Below are positions 26,019 to 36,038 of a stretch of 64,000 nucleotides of DNA, piece after piece. Positions within the stretch are counted from its first letter, which is position 1, and every line of letters begins with the position of its first letter. Under the pieces are notes generated by a model. The model did not search any database. It was not told the DNA's origin and saw only the letters and a program-made list of their open reading frames with translations. Location: assembly GCA_009901575.1 (NCBI GenBank), contig WXYP01000002.1, positions 1-64,000 of the forward strand. Reading direction: 5' to 3'. The translations under genes and the position numbers were made by a program. The DNA is from Flavobacteriaceae bacterium R38 (GTDB lineage: Bacteria > Bacteroidota > Bacteroidia > Flavobacteriales > Flavobacteriaceae).

Positions 26019-28469
26019 ATGGCTAAATCGAATTTTTTAAATATTGACAGTTTGTCATTTCACGGAATAGATGAAGATGCAGAGTTAATTCCGTTAATGA
26101 CCCCGGAAGATGAAGAGGAAATTAATAATGAAAACCTCCCCGAAACTTTGCCTATTTTGCCATTGCGCAATACAGTTTTGTTTCCTGGAGTAGTTATTCC
26201 TATAACAGCAGGTAGAGATAAATCTATTAACCTTATTAAAGATGCAAATGCGGGTAATAAGGTTATTGGTGTTGTTTCCCAAAAAGATGAGTCTGTGGAA
26301 GATCCGTCTATAGATGATATCAATTCACTAGGTACAGTTGCTAGAATCCTTAAGGTGCTACAAATGCCCGATGGGAATACTACGGTTATCATTCAAGGGA
26401 AAAAGCGTTTTGAAATTGATGAAGTACTGGTTACAGAGCCTTATATGACGGCGACTGTAAAGGAAGTATCAGAGATTAGACCTGAGAATGATAATGAAGA
26501 ATTTAAAGCGATTATTGATTCTATAAAAGATTTATCGCTTCAGATTATTAAGGATAATCCGAATATCCCAAGTGAAGCTTCTTTTGCTATAAAAAATATA
26601 GAAAGTAATTCCTTCTTGATAAATTTTGTATCGTCTAATATGAATTTATCAGTAAATGAAAAACAAGAATTGCTTGCGGTGAATGATCTGAGTAAACGAG
26701 CGTTGAAAACGCTGAAGTATATGAATGTTGAGCTTCAGAAGTTAGAGCTGAAAAACAATATTCAATCAAAGGTACGTCATGATCTGGATCAGCAGCAGCG
26801 AGAATATTTTCTTCATCAGCAAATGAAAACCATCCAGGAAGAATTAGGAGGGGAGTCTGCAGAAGAAGAAATTGAAGAAATGAAGCGACAAGCTCTGAAG
26901 AAGAAGTGGGGTAAAAAAGTAAATGAGCATTTCAGTAAAGAGTTGGCCAAAATGCAACGTATGAATCCGCAAGTTGCAGAATACTCTATACAGCGCAATT
27001 ACCTGGAACTTTTTCTTGAACTTCCATGGAATGAATTCTCTGACGATAAATTTGATCTGAAAAATGCACAAAAGATTTTAGACAGAGATCATTACGGGTT
27101 AGAAGATGTTAAAAGACGAATTATTGAATATCTGGCGGTATTAAAATTACGAGGAGACATGAAATCTCCTATCCTTTGTTTATACGGGCCTCCAGGGGTA
27201 GGTAAAACTTCTTTAGGAAGATCTGTAGCAGAAGCTCTGGGGAGAGAATATGTGAGAGTTTCTCTTGGTGGACTCAGAGATGAAGCAGAAATACGAGGGC
27301 ATAGAAAAACATATATTGGGGCTATGCCAGGAAGAATAATTCAATCTATTAAGAAGGCAGGAAAATCGAATCCGGTGTTTGTTCTTGACGAAATAGATAA
27401 ATTATCAAGTAGTCATCAAGGTGACCCATCTTCTGCAATGTTAGAAGTTTTAGACCCTGAACAAAACACAGAATTCTACGATAACTTCCTGGAAATGGGG
27501 TATGACCTTTCCAAAGTGATGTTCATAGCCACGGCAAATAGTTTGAATACTATTCAACCGGCTCTTAGGGATAGGATGGAAATCATCAATGTAAGCGGAT
27601 ATACTATTGAAGAGAAGGTTGAAATCGCTAAAAGACACCTTTTACCGAAACAGTTAAAAGAACACGGCCTTACAGATGATCATTTAAAAATTGGCAAAAA
27701 ACAATTAGAAAAAATTGTTGAAGGATATACAAGAGAGTCTGGAGTACGTTCTTTAGAAAAACAAATAGCAAAAATGGTTCGCTATGCAGCCAAATCAATT
27801 GCTATGGAAGAATCATATGAAGTAAAAGTTTCTAATGAAGATATCTTAAAAGTGTTAGGCCCAGCCAGATTAGAACGTGATAAATATGAAAATAATGAAG
27901 TTGCAGGAGTAGTAACAGGATTAGCTTGGACTAGTGTTGGCGGAGATATATTATTTATAGAATCTATTCTTTCTAAAGGGAAAGGTGCATTAAATATTAC
28001 CGGGAACTTAGGAAAAGTGATGAAAGAGTCGGCTACTATAGCAATGGAATATATAAAAGCCAATGCGGCCAATTGGAATATTGCTCCCGAAGTTTTTGAA
28101 AAATATAATGTACATATTCATGTTCCGGAAGGAGCTACTCCTAAAGACGGACCTAGTGCAGGAATTACGATGTTAACATCTTTAGTTTCCTTATTCACAC
28201 AACGAAGAGTGAAAAAGAGTTTAGCAATGACCGGTGAAATTACCCTAAGAGGAAAAGTATTGCCGGTTGGAGGAATCAAAGAGAAAATCCTGGCTGCTAA
28301 ACGAGCTAAGATCAAAGAGATCATTTTGTGCGAAGAAAATAAGAGAGATATTGAAGAAATAAAGGCAGATTATTTGAAAGGATTGACATTTCATTATGTT
28401 AATGAGATGAGTGAAGTAATAGATATAGCCATTACCAATCAGAAGGTTAAGAATGCCAAGGTGTTGTAG
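26019..28469 (+). CDS. lon: ATP-dependent protease Lon
   Basis: Cytoplasmic AAA+ serine protease that degrades misfolded and regulatory proteins. The N-terminal substrate domain begins around [18 protein letters not shown]. The Walker A is GPPGVGKTS (Lys396), Walker [12 protein letters not shown]. The catalytic dyad is Ser713 in [10 protein letters not shown] and Lys754 in [14 protein letters not shown] length of 816 residues is normal for the bacterial LonA class. It is transcribed alone. Confidence 0.97.
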   Translation: MAKSNFLNIDSLSFHGIDEDAELIPLMTPEDEEEINNENLPETLPILPLRNTVLFPGVVIPITAGRDKSINLIKDANAGNKVIGVVSQKDESVEDPSIDDINSLGTVARILKVLQMPDGNTTVIIQGKKRFEIDEVLVTEPYMTATVKEVSEIRPENDNEEFKAIIDSIKDLSLQIIKDNPNIPSEASFAIKNIESNSFLINFVSSNMNLSVNEKQELLAVNDLSKRALKTLKYMNVELQKLELKNNIQSKVRHDLDQQQREYFLHQQMKTIQEELGGESAEEEIEEMKRQALKKKWGKKVNEHFSKELAKMQRMNPQVAEYSIQRNYLELFLELPWNEFSDDKFDLKNAQKILDRDHYGLEDVKRRIIEYLAVLKLRGDMKSPILCLYGPPGVGKTSLGRSVAEALGREYVRVSLGGLRDEAEIRGHRKTYIGAMPGRIIQSIKKAGKSNPVFVLDEIDKLSSSHQGDPSSAMLEVLDPEQNTEFYDNFLEMGYDLSKVMFIATANSLNTIQPALRDRMEIINVSGYTIEEKVEIAKRHLLPKQLKEHGLTDDHLKIGKKQLEKIVEGYTRESGVRSLEKQIAKMVRYAAKSIAMEESYEVKVSNEDILKVLGPARLERDKYENNEVAGVVTGLAWTSVGGDILFIESILSKGKGALNITGNLGKVMKESATIAMEYIKANAANWNIAPEVFEKYNVHIHVPEGATPKDGPSAGITMLTSLVSLFTQRRVKKSLAMTGEITLRGKVLPVGGIKEKILAAKRAKIKEIILCEENKRDIEEIKADYLKGLTFHYVNEMSEVIDIAITNQKVKNAKVL

Positions 28470-28517
28470 ATATGTTGATGAATTGAGGACGATTTAATTA
28501 ACTTTTTTTCAAAAAAA

Positions 28518-31235
28518 TCAAATACCTAAATTCCAGGTCAGTGCAACGTAAATGATTCTGGGAACAATATTAAATTGATTTTGCTGTATCACAGAGGTTG
28601 AAAAATTGTCAAAAGCCAGGCTGTTCGTGTCTAAGATATTTCGAACCACAAAACGACCAGAAAACTTAGGGTATTTTTCCGGCTTGAATGTTAAATAAAA
28701 ATCTAAGAAATTTGAATTGAGATTTGGCAATTGGATTCTTTGAAATGCTAATCTTGCATCTATAGATTTGCTGGGTTTAATAATCCCAGAGATATTCAGA
28801 TTAAGTTTATCGGTAGTGAATCTCTGTGAAATAGTATTTTCAGGTACTATAATTTGTGTATAATCTACTTCGGTTTTAAAATTTATCCAACCTTTAAATG
28901 CTGTAAAAAGATATGCTCCTATAGAGTAGTTAAATGTTCTTTGGTTAGTGTTGTCATTGTTAATAATTCTACCAAACTCAGAATAACTGAATTGACCTCT
29001 GAGACCGACCCTGCTTTTAATTTTATAGATTAATTTATTGGTATCTGTAAATACACTTCCATTATTAACTCCTAATCCAGAAGGCCGCCTTTGAATGATG
29101 TTTAATAAATCGGTAGTTTCCAGGCTAAAGATATACGGAAATTGAATATGACTATAATTGCTGCCTAAGGTAAATCTGTGAAAATTTTTACGATTAAAAT
29201 AAGTGTAACGAAAATCTATTCTTAAATCTTTAGATAGGTTTATTTCATTAATTCTGTTTTCGACATTCCTCAAATCAGTAATGATATTATTGCTGAATAA
29301 ATCTGTGATACCAGAGACGTTATTTAGTATAGAGCCAGATAAGTTAAATCTATGACCTTTATTATTCCTATATTGTAAATTTACTTTTGATTCTAAGAAA
29401 AAGTCATCTAAGATAATTTCAGAAGCTGTCAGATTATCGACGGACGATATATCTAACTTATTTAGAAAGATTTTGGTATTAAGACTTATTTGCTCATTAA
29501 AACTATAACGATGAGAAACTTTGAATCTCAAATTGTTTTGTGAAAAACTAAGGTCATTTAAAAAAGAAACTTCTGGTTGTGAACCTGTAAAACCAGTTAC
29601 AAGAGATGACCTGTTACTGGAATAATTTAAATCAAATTCTAAATTGTGTTTTTTTATGTTTTTGATATAATTAACACCAAGATATGTTGTTTTTTGAGAT
29701 AAGTTTAATTCTTGTTGAGGATTATTCTGATTGAATAAATTAAAAAATCGACCTCCGCTTAACAGTAATTCTTGATTTAAATTTTCGTTTGTATGATGCC
29801 CGTAAATCTGTATGACAGAAGATGTAGAAATTTTTCTGGCAAACTCTATATCGTATTCATTGATCGTGAGTTCATCGTTATTATTAGAAAAAGCCTGATC
29901 AGAACTCTGATCAGAAAAGACATTTAAAACAGTATTACTGCTATTGGGAGTACTCCGTGAAAAATTTGTGGTAATTTGTATCACAGACAAACTATCTGGT
30001 TCTATAGAAAGAGATGATTTATTAAAGAATAACTCTTTATCATTAGTAACTACTGATTGTTCTGTAAAAGAAGTCTCATTTTCATTTCCTAAAAAACGTG
30101 TTATGTTACTTGAAGTATTTTCGAATTTATCTTTGTAGAAGTAACCGTAATTTTTAAAATTGATCTTCGAAGATACTTTTAGGTTTGTTTGAAGGGCTTG
30201 TAATAAAGATTGATTGTCTATATATCTGGATCTTTCAATATTAGGAATGAATACATCAGATTGGTTAATTATCTGATCATTTGATTTCAGGAAAGCAGGA
30301 ATTTCTCTTGAGGTACTAACCTGATCAGGTTCTCCAAAATTATTGTTTAATTCATTGATTGAGCGTTCGCCCACGTTATTAATATTACCAATATAACCTA
30401 CTTTTAATTTTTTGATAAAGGAGAATAAAACTGCGTTTGAAGTATACCTGTTTTCAATACCCCCTCCACCTGTGATATTCCCAAACAGACTGACTTTTAG
30501 TTTTTTATCCAGGTTTAAGTTTAAGATAACCTGATCAGACTTTTTTACACCTCTTAATAACTTATTATCATTAAAATTTTCTATGGCTTCTATGCCTTCT
30601 ACTATGTTGGGTGTTATATTTTTTGATAAGATTTGATAATCGTCTGAAAAAAAATCATCCCCTTCAACAAGTATTTTGGTAATGGATTTTCCATTAAAAG
30701 TAATAATGCCTTTATCTGAGACTTGAATACCAGGTAATTTTTTTAGAACTTCCTCCAGGTTTCTTTCCGTCCCATCAGAAAAGCTTTTTAAATTGTATGC
30801 TGTTGTATCTTTCTTAATACGAATTGGCCTTTTTGTAGTAATCGTAACTTCCTGCAATTCGATATCTTTAGGTTCTATACGTATAATTTGAATCTGATCG
30901 TTACTAATAAGTTTTACAATAGTTTCTTTATATCCAAGCCTTAAAACTTTAATTAGATAACGATCAGATGTATTCTCATCTATTATGAATTTAAAGGAGC
31001 CATCCTGGCCTGTCTGTGTATAATCAATAATTAAAGAATCTTTTGCAGGATCTATAATTAATACAGAAGCTAATTCTATAGGAACAGATGTTTGAGTAGA
31101 GATTATTTTTCCTTTTTTCTCAATGCTTTGCCCATGAGAAGCTAAAACAAATAGATGGATTAGAATGATAAATAATACTTTACTTACCTGGAGCAACGAA
31201 TAATAAGTAATTGCGTTAATATACTTTTTCTTCAA
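28518..31235 (-). CDS. Outer-membrane receptor-like barrel with carboxypeptidase-like regulatory domain
   Basis: A 905-residue outer-membrane protein. After the signal comes a CarboxypepD_reg-like domain (IEKKGKIISTQTSVPIELAS), then a plug-like region (RNLEEVLKKLPGIQVSDKG, ITKILVEGDDFFSDDY) and a long barrel of Asn/Ser/Phe-rich strands. It belongs to the TonB-receptor-related barrels of Bacteroidota, but I see no N-terminal TonB box. The gene starts 18 bp after a GLPGLI gene, an arrangement repeated in many flavobacteria, and the transported or secreted ligand is unknown. Confidence 0.83.
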   Translation of the reverse strand: MKKKYINAITYYSLLQVSKVLFIILIHLFVLASHGQSIEKKGKIISTQTSVPIELASVLIIDPAKDSLIIDYTQTGQDGSFKFIIDENTSDRYLIKVLRLGYKETIVKLISNDQIQIIRIEPKDIELQEVTITTKRPIRIKKDTTAYNLKSFSDGTERNLEEVLKKLPGIQVSDKGIITFNGKSITKILVEGDDFFSDDYQILSKNITPNIVEGIEAIENFNDNKLLRGVKKSDQVILNLNLDKKLKVSLFGNITGGGGIENRYTSNAVLFSFIKKLKVGYIGNINNVGERSINELNNNFGEPDQVSTSREIPAFLKSNDQIINQSDVFIPNIERSRYIDNQSLLQALQTNLKVSSKINFKNYGYFYKDKFENTSSNITRFLGNENETSFTEQSVVTNDKELFFNKSSLSIEPDSLSVIQITTNFSRSTPNSSNTVLNVFSDQSSDQAFSNNNDELTINEYDIEFARKISTSSVIQIYGHHTNENLNQELLLSGGRFFNLFNQNNPQQELNLSQKTTYLGVNYIKNIKKHNLEFDLNYSSNRSSLVTGFTGSQPEVSFLNDLSFSQNNLRFKVSHRYSFNEQISLNTKIFLNKLDISSVDNLTASEIILDDFFLESKVNLQYRNNKGHRFNLSGSILNNVSGITDLFSNNIITDLRNVENRINEINLSKDLRIDFRYTYFNRKNFHRFTLGSNYSHIQFPYIFSLETTDLLNIIQRRPSGLGVNNGSVFTDTNKLIYKIKSRVGLRGQFSYSEFGRIINNDNTNQRTFNYSIGAYLFTAFKGWINFKTEVDYTQIIVPENTISQRFTTDKLNLNISGIIKPSKSIDARLAFQRIQLPNLNSNFLDFYLTFKPEKYPKFSGRFVVRNILDTNSLAFDNFSTSVIQQNQFNIVPRIIYVALTWNLGI

Positions 31236-31253
31236 AGTTTAAATGCAAATTTT

Positions 31254-32051
31254 TTAATTAGAGCGTACTTCCAGAGTAGGGTCAAATTTAATATTAACAC
31301 TACCATCGTTCTCTAATGCAACAGATTCCAAATAACTTACATATTTATCTTTTTTCTTTTTATCCTTTTTCAGAAAATCTTCTCTGGAAATAAAAGTAGT
31401 TCCAAAGTAACTCTCACTTATTTTTGATGAAGAGAAATCAGCAGGTAATTTGATTTCTTTAAGCTTGTAAACGAAATCCAGTTTTTTGTCCTGAGCTTCA
31501 AGAATTAAACCAGGTAAGCCCCCTAGTTTCCATGGACCTAGTTGCACAGGTATTTCATAAGTAAACCAAGCTTCCCATTTTCTACCTAAAAAATCTGCTT
31601 CAGCTTTTATACAACTATAACCTCCTATTTTTTTCTTTTCAGAAGTAATCTTCCACTGTATTTTAGGAAAATTTTCTTTTACAGAAACAAAGGATGCCTT
31701 GTTCCAATAAGATTCTCTGCTTAATAATCTTTTATTTTTGATATCCTTGAAATAAACCCAGCCTGTTTCGTCCCTGTTATCTCTATTAACTACCGTTTTA
31801 CTCGGTCCGTTATTATCAATTCTATAAATTGTTTTTGTTTTGTTCTGTATTTGTTGATAGATAGATTTATCACCTTGGAAATAGAGTGTGCCTTTTTCTA
31901 TTTCATATTCATAATTATATCCATTTTCATGAGGTGGATTCGCAACTATAGATACTCCCGAAAATGCTTCATAGGTTACATATCCTTTAGTTTGTGCCAA
32001 TGATAAGCTGCTAAACAATAGGATTAATATTAAAGTAATATGATTTTTCAT
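31254..32051 (-). CDS. GLPGLI family protein
   Basis: A 265-residue secreted protein (signal ends SLAQ) of the GLPGLI family, named after the motif seen here as GPWKLGGLPGLILEAQDKK. Other family features are GWVYFKDIKNKRLLSRES and WKITSEKKKIGGYSCIKAEA, then FLGRKWEAWFTYEIPV. Members are found beside TonB-receptor-like barrels in Bacteroidota; the function is unknown. Here it sits between a small secreted cysteine peptide gene (72 bp upstream, with a hairpin in between) and the barrel gene. Confidence 0.92.
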   Translation of the reverse strand: MKNHITLILILLFSSLSLAQTKGYVTYEAFSGVSIVANPPHENGYNYEYEIEKGTLYFQGDKSIYQQIQNKTKTIYRIDNNGPSKTVVNRDNRDETGWVYFKDIKNKRLLSRESYWNKASFVSVKENFPKIQWKITSEKKKIGGYSCIKAEADFLGRKWEAWFTYEIPVQLGPWKLGGLPGLILEAQDKKLDFVYKLKEIKLPADFSSSKISESYFGTTFISREDFLKKDKKKKDKYVSYLESVALENDGSVNIKFDPTLEVRSN

Positions 32052-32065
32052 AAGTTAATCGGTTG

Positions 32066-32099
32066 AAAAGCCAAAGAGAGTCAATTCTCTTTGGCTTTT
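32066..32099 (-). promoter_or_regulatory. Intercistronic hairpin between peptide and GLPGLI genes
   Basis: A perfect 14-bp stem (32066-32079 with 32086-32099, loop GTCAAT) stands between the small peptide gene and the GLPGLI gene. On the minus strand only four U residues follow the G+C part, so it is a weak terminator that would let part of the transcripts through and would protect the 3' end of the peptide mRNA. On the plus strand it would be strong, but no plus-strand gene ends there. Confidence 0.7.
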
Positions 32100-32123
32100 T
32101 ATTATTAATTATAATATTTATTA

Positions 32124-32339
32124 TTATTCAAAAGCAGCATCACAACCTGCTCCGGCAATCGAACCGGCTTTCTTACAAGTAGATGCTGTAGCTGAAATAG
32201 TTGCTCCGCCACAACTTAATGTAACTGTACAATCAAATAACTCTTCTTTAACTTCTGTTGTTTCATTGTTATTAATTGTAGCAAATGCTAAACTGAGTGA
32301 AAACATTACAGCAAATAAAGTTAATACTTTAGATTTCAT
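32124..32339 (-). CDS. Small secreted cysteine-containing peptide
   Basis: A 71-residue protein with a clear Sec signal (LTLFAVMFSLSLAFA) and a mature part of about 50 residues with four cysteines at 37, 43, 54 and 64 and many Gly, Ala, Ser and Thr (VTLSCGGATISATASTCKKA). I recognise no domain. Its position at the head of a GLPGLI-barrel operon suggests that it is the exported partner or substrate of that pair; two disulfides are possible. The sequence matches no named family known to me. Confidence 0.75.
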   Translation of the reverse strand: MKSKVLTLFAVMFSLSLAFATINNNETTEVKEELFDCTVTLSCGGATISATASTCKKAGSIAGAGCDAAFE

Positions 32340-32736
32340 AATTTTAATTTTTAATGGTTAATGTTAAATTATAGATTCTTAATAAGCTTATATAAATCTC
32401 ATGACTAATTTAGTATGATTTTTCTTAAAAAAAATGTGATATACTTTAAAAAGTAAAAATTTAACTATTTCATAGGCATTTTATTTGAATACCCCATTTT
32501 TAGTGCGGTTTCCTATTAATTTCCTGATAATTTACTATAAAAATTTATGGTTTTACCTCAAAAAAAGGACAATAATATAATTTATTAAAATATAAAGGTA
32601 AGATTTTTCTTATAATAAAAATACAATCATTTATTATATTTTTTTAATGATATTACAAAAGACTATTTTGTTTTGTGTAACTTTTTTTCATGGTATCCTA
32701 TTGCATAATTAGAATCAGATTTGCTTACTTTGCACC
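32340..32736. other. Divergent intergenic region (peptide operon / cmk)
   Basis: 397 bp, about 75-80 percent A+T by eye, between the small secreted peptide gene and cmk. No open frame. Rightward, TTG (32701-32703) and TACTTTGC (32726-32733) make a plausible cmk promoter with a nearly leaderless transcript. No clear box was seen leftward. Confidence 0.45.
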
Positions 32737-33444
32737 ATGCAGCAAAAAATAACAATTGCTATCGATGGTTTTTCTTCTACGGGAAAGAGTACCATAGCCA
32801 GGAAATTAGCTAAAGAACTTGGATATATTTATGTTGATACCGGCGCTATGTACAGGGCAGTTACACTCTTTGCTATAGAAAAAGGATTTGTAGGAGACGA
32901 TTTTTATGATGAAAAAAAATTGGTAAGTAACCTTTCACAAATTAAACTTCATTTTGTTTTTAATAACGATCTGGGCTTTGCAGAAATCTATTTGAACAAT
33001 GACAATGTAGAAAAGGATATAAGAACTTTATATGTGTCTAATTTTGTTAGTAAAATAGCTACTATTAAAGAGGTTAGAGAGAAGTTAGTAGAAATACAAC
33101 AAGAAATGGGGAAAGATAAAGGAATTGTGATGGATGGAAGAGATATTGGAACTGTTGTTTTTCCGGATGCTGAATTAAAAATCTTCTTAACAGCTTCTCC
33201 GGAAATCAGAGCAAAAAGAAGGTATGACGAATTAATAGACAGAGGAGATAAAGTTCTTTTTGAAGAAGTTCTTAAAAATGTAACTCACAGAGATTTTATA
33301 GATTCAAGCAGGGAGATATCCCCTTTAAAAAAAGCTAAAGATGCTATTGAACTGGATAATTCTGAAATGGGATTGGAAGAGCAGTTTGATACCATTCTTA
33401 GTTATGTGAACAATACCATAGAAAAAACTCCTTTAGATAGTTAA
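32737..33444 (+). CDS. cmk: Cytidylate kinase
   Basis: Phosphorylates CMP and dCMP with ATP. The P-loop is AIDGFSSTGKSTIARKLAKE, and YVDTGAMYRAVTLFA binds the nucleotide. Also typical are VMDGRDIGTVVFPDAELKIF, TASPEIRAKRRYDEL and the lid residues DSSREISPLKKAKDAIELD. In the P-loop Ser replaces the usual Pro/Gly after SST-type neighbours, a normal variant in this phylum. 235 residues. Confidence 0.95.
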   Translation: MQQKITIAIDGFSSTGKSTIARKLAKELGYIYVDTGAMYRAVTLFAIEKGFVGDDFYDEKKLVSNLSQIKLHFVFNNDLGFAEIYLNNDNVEKDIRTLYVSNFVSKIATIKEVREKLVEIQQEMGKDKGIVMDGRDIGTVVFPDAELKIFLTASPEIRAKRRYDELIDRGDKVLFEEVLKNVTHRDFIDSSREISPLKKAKDAIELDNSEMGLEEQFDTILSYVNNTIEKTPLDS

Positions 33445-33457
33445 CTACCTAAAGGAG
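33428..33457. terminator. Hairpin between convergent cmk and LysM genes
   Basis: CTCCTTTAG (33428-33436) pairs with CTAAAGGAG (33449-33457), and the enclosed TAGTTAACTA is itself palindromic, so the stem is long with one mismatch. It includes the cmk stop codon. There is no strong T tract. Confidence 0.55.
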
Positions 33458-33481
33458 CTCTCATATATTATATTGATACTA

Positions 33482-33862
33482 TTAAATATTAGGAATAATT
33501 AATTCCTGGTCAGGATGAATAACATCAGGATTACTTAGAATATTGGTGTTTGCTTGAAAAATAGCCTGGTATTTAGAAGCATTGCCATAATAATGCTTGG
33601 CAATTTTCCCTAAAGTTTCTCCGCTTTTTACAATATGCCTGTGATAAACAGAATTATCAGCTACAGTTATATTAGCTTTGATATCTGCCGGATTTTCTCC
33701 CCCTATCTCTTTGATTTTATCCCAAAGGGCATTTTTTTCATATGGAGTATTGGCTTCCCCCTTCAATTTAAGGATTCCACCTTCTTCCTGAACATCGCCA
33801 TTTTTTATTTGAAATTCCTGACCTAGGTCTAAAACAGCCTGGTATTTTGATTTTGCGCTCAT
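33482..33862 (-). CDS. BON-LysM domain protein (Kbp/YgaU-like)
   Basis: A 126-residue protein with an N-terminal BON-like domain (about 1-70) and a C-terminal LysM domain (about 75-125: HIVKSGETLGKIAKHYYGNA, LIIPNI). It has no signal peptide, as in the E. coli Kbp/YgaU family, a small cytoplasmic protein that binds potassium. The similarity is in architecture; potassium binding here is inferred. A TAAATTTG promoter box is located upstream. Confidence 0.87.
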   Translation of the reverse strand: MSAKSKYQAVLDLGQEFQIKNGDVQEEGGILKLKGEANTPYEKNALWDKIKEIGGENPADIKANITVADNSVYHRHIVKSGETLGKIAKHYYGNASKYQAIFQANTNILSNPDVIHPDQELIIPNI

Positions 33863-33890
33863 TGTGGTTTTAATTTAATTATTAGCTTTT

Positions 33891-33898
33891 CAAATTTA
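33891..33898 (-). promoter_or_regulatory. -7 promoter box for the BON-LysM gene
   Basis: Minus-strand TAAATTTG matches TAnnTTTG, 28 bases upstream of the start codon at 33862. Confidence 0.4.
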
Positions 33899-34049
33899 AT
33901 GATTTTATATAGATAGTATAAGAATTACACAATTTAAATACTGGTTTTTTTATACTTCAATTTTGCTACTCTTTATGAGTAATATAGATGTACTTTTGAT
34001 ATAGTGTGGTTTTTACTTCTTTTTTAGGTGGTATTATGCTAGTAATTAT

Positions 34050-34080
34050 TTGTAAATCAAAGATTATAGTATTATTTTTG
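34050..34080 (+). promoter_or_regulatory. rpsA promoter TTG-N20-TATTTTTG
   Basis: A -33 TTG (34050-34052) and a -7 TATTTTTG (34073-34080) spaced by 20 bases. The predicted start near 34087 leaves a leader of about 115 nt before rpsA, unusually long for this window. Confidence 0.6.
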
Positions 34081-34100
34081 CACTCCTTTTTAGCAAATCA

Positions 34101-34169
34101 CAGGAGAGAAAGGATTTTAACGAATTTAAATAATAACAACTTTCGTAATTATATTTTGCATTTCTCCTG
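34101..34169 (+). promoter_or_regulatory. Possible structured leader of rpsA mRNA
   Basis: CAGGAGAGAAA (34101-34111) can pair with TTTCTCCTG (34161-34169) with a two-base bulge, closing a roughly 50-base AT-rich loop. The right arm ends 32 bases before the start codon. Ribosomal protein S1 is known to repress its own mRNA in other bacteria; whether this structure does so here is inference. Confidence 0.35.
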
Positions 34170-34201
34170 ATATAATACGAAATACAAATTTTAAATCAGC
34201 A

Positions 34202-36016
34202 ATGGCTGAAGCAAAAGAAAAAGCAGGAGCTCAAGAAGCTCAAGCAACTGAAACAAAGGAAGTAAGAAATCCTGAAGAATTTTTAGCAAACTTTAACTGG
34301 CATAACTACGAAGAAGGAATTGACCAGGTTGAAGATGAAAAGCTAAAAGAATTCGAAACATTAGTAGAAAACAATTTTGTTGATACTGCAGATGAAGAAG
34401 TTGTAGAGGGAAAAGTTATTCACATAACAGACAGAGAAGCAATTATTGACATCAATGCAAAATCTGAAGGAGTAATTTCCTTAAACGAATTCCGATATAA
34501 CCCAGACCTTAAAGTAGGGGATAAAGTTGAAGTTTTAATTGACGTTAGAGAAGATAAAACCGGTCAGTTAGTTTTATCACACAGAAAAGCACGTACTATC
34601 AAAGCATGGGATCGTGTAAATGCTGCTCACGATAACGGAGAAATAGTAAACGGATACGTTAAGTGTAGAACCAAAGGTGGTATGATCGTAGATGTATTTG
34701 GTATCGAGGCATTCTTGCCAGGTTCTCAGATAGATGTTAAGCCAATTAGAGATTACGATCAATACGTTGGTAAGACAATGGAATTTAAAGTTGTGAAAAT
34801 TAATCACGAGTTTAAAAACGTTGTAGTTTCTCATAAAGCTCTTATCGAAGCTGATATTGAAGAACAAAAGAAAGAAATTATCGGTCAGCTTGAAAAAGGA
34901 CAGGTACTTGAAGGTGTAGTTAAGAATATTACTTCTTACGGAGTATTTATTGATCTTGGTGGTGTTGATGGATTAATCCATATTACTGACCTTTCCTGGA
35001 GCAGAATCAATCATCCAAACGAAATTGTAGAATTAGATCAGAAGATGAATGTTGTTATCCTTGATTTTGATGATAACAAATCCAGAATTCAACTTGGTTT
35101 AAAACAACTTCAGAAGCACCCATGGGAGGCTTTAGATGAAAATGTTAAGATTGGAGATAAAGTTAAAGGTAAAGTTGTTGTAATTGCAGATTACGGTGCC
35201 TTTATTGAAGTAACAGAAGGTGTAGAAGGATTAGTTCACGTTTCTGAAATGTCATGGTCTACACACTTACGTTCTGCTCAAGACTTTGTGAAAGTTGGAG
35301 ATGAAGTAGATGCAGTTGTATTGACTTTAGATAGAGATGAGCGTAAAATGTCTCTTGGTATTAAGCAATTAACACCAGATCCATGGACAGACATTACTTC
35401 TAAATACCCTGTAGGTTCTAAACATAATGGTATTGTTAGAAACTTTACAAACTTTGGAGTTTTCGTTGAATTGGAAGAAGGTATTGACGGATTGATTTAT
35501 ATTTCTGACCTTTCATGGACTAAGAAAATTAAGCATCCATCTGAGTTTGTTAGCGTTGGAGATAAATTAGAAGTTGTCGTTCTTGAATTAGATGTAGACG
35601 GACGTAAACTTAGTCTTGGACACAAACAAACTACTGAAAACCCTTGGGACAAATACGAAGAAGAATTTGCTGTAGATACACTTCATACTGCAGAAATTTC
35701 TGAAATAGTTGACAAAGGAGCTACGATTAACTTTAATGATGATATCGTTGCTTTCGTTCCTAGCCGTCACTTAGAAAAAGAAGATGGTAAGAAATTGAAG
35801 AAAGGGGAGACAGCCGACTTTAAAATTATTGAATTCAATAAAGAGTTCAAAAGAGTAGTAGCATCTCATACAGTAATCTTCAAAGAAGAAGAGGCTAAAA
35901 ATGTAAAAGCAGCTACTAAAAAGAAAGCAGCTTCAAATGCTTCTGAAAAAACAACTATGGGAGATGTAAATGCAGAATTAGCTGCATTGAAAGAAAAGAT
36001 GGAAAAAGGAGAATAA
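34202..36016 (+). CDS. rpsA: Ribosomal protein S1
   Basis: 30S subunit protein that binds mRNA. Six S1 RNA-binding domains are visible, at about residues 68-130, 147-215, 232-302, 319-388, 405-474 and 492-558, for example VVKNITSYGVFIDLGGVDGL and KVVVIADYGAFIEVTEGVEG. The N-terminus is an acidic extension (AKEKAGAQEAQATE), and the end is charged (ALKEKMEKGE). 604 residues. Has its own promoter, leader and terminator. Confidence 0.96.
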   Translation: MAEAKEKAGAQEAQATETKEVRNPEEFLANFNWHNYEEGIDQVEDEKLKEFETLVENNFVDTADEEVVEGKVIHITDREAIIDINAKSEGVISLNEFRYNPDLKVGDKVEVLIDVREDKTGQLVLSHRKARTIKAWDRVNAAHDNGEIVNGYVKCRTKGGMIVDVFGIEAFLPGSQIDVKPIRDYDQYVGKTMEFKVVKINHEFKNVVVSHKALIEADIEEQKKEIIGQLEKGQVLEGVVKNITSYGVFIDLGGVDGLIHITDLSWSRINHPNEIVELDQKMNVVILDFDDNKSRIQLGLKQLQKHPWEALDENVKIGDKVKGKVVVIADYGAFIEVTEGVEGLVHVSEMSWSTHLRSAQDFVKVGDEVDAVVLTLDRDERKMSLGIKQLTPDPWTDITSKYPVGSKHNGIVRNFTNFGVFVELEEGIDGLIYISDLSWTKKIKHPSEFVSVGDKLEVVVLELDVDGRKLSLGHKQTTENPWDKYEEEFAVDTLHTAEISEIVDKGATINFNDDIVAFVPSRHLEKEDGKKLKKGETADFKIIEFNKEFKRVVASHTVIFKEEEAKNVKAATKKKAASNASEKTTMGDVNAELAALKEKMEKGE

Positions 36017-36038
36017 ATAATTTTCTTTACATACGTAC

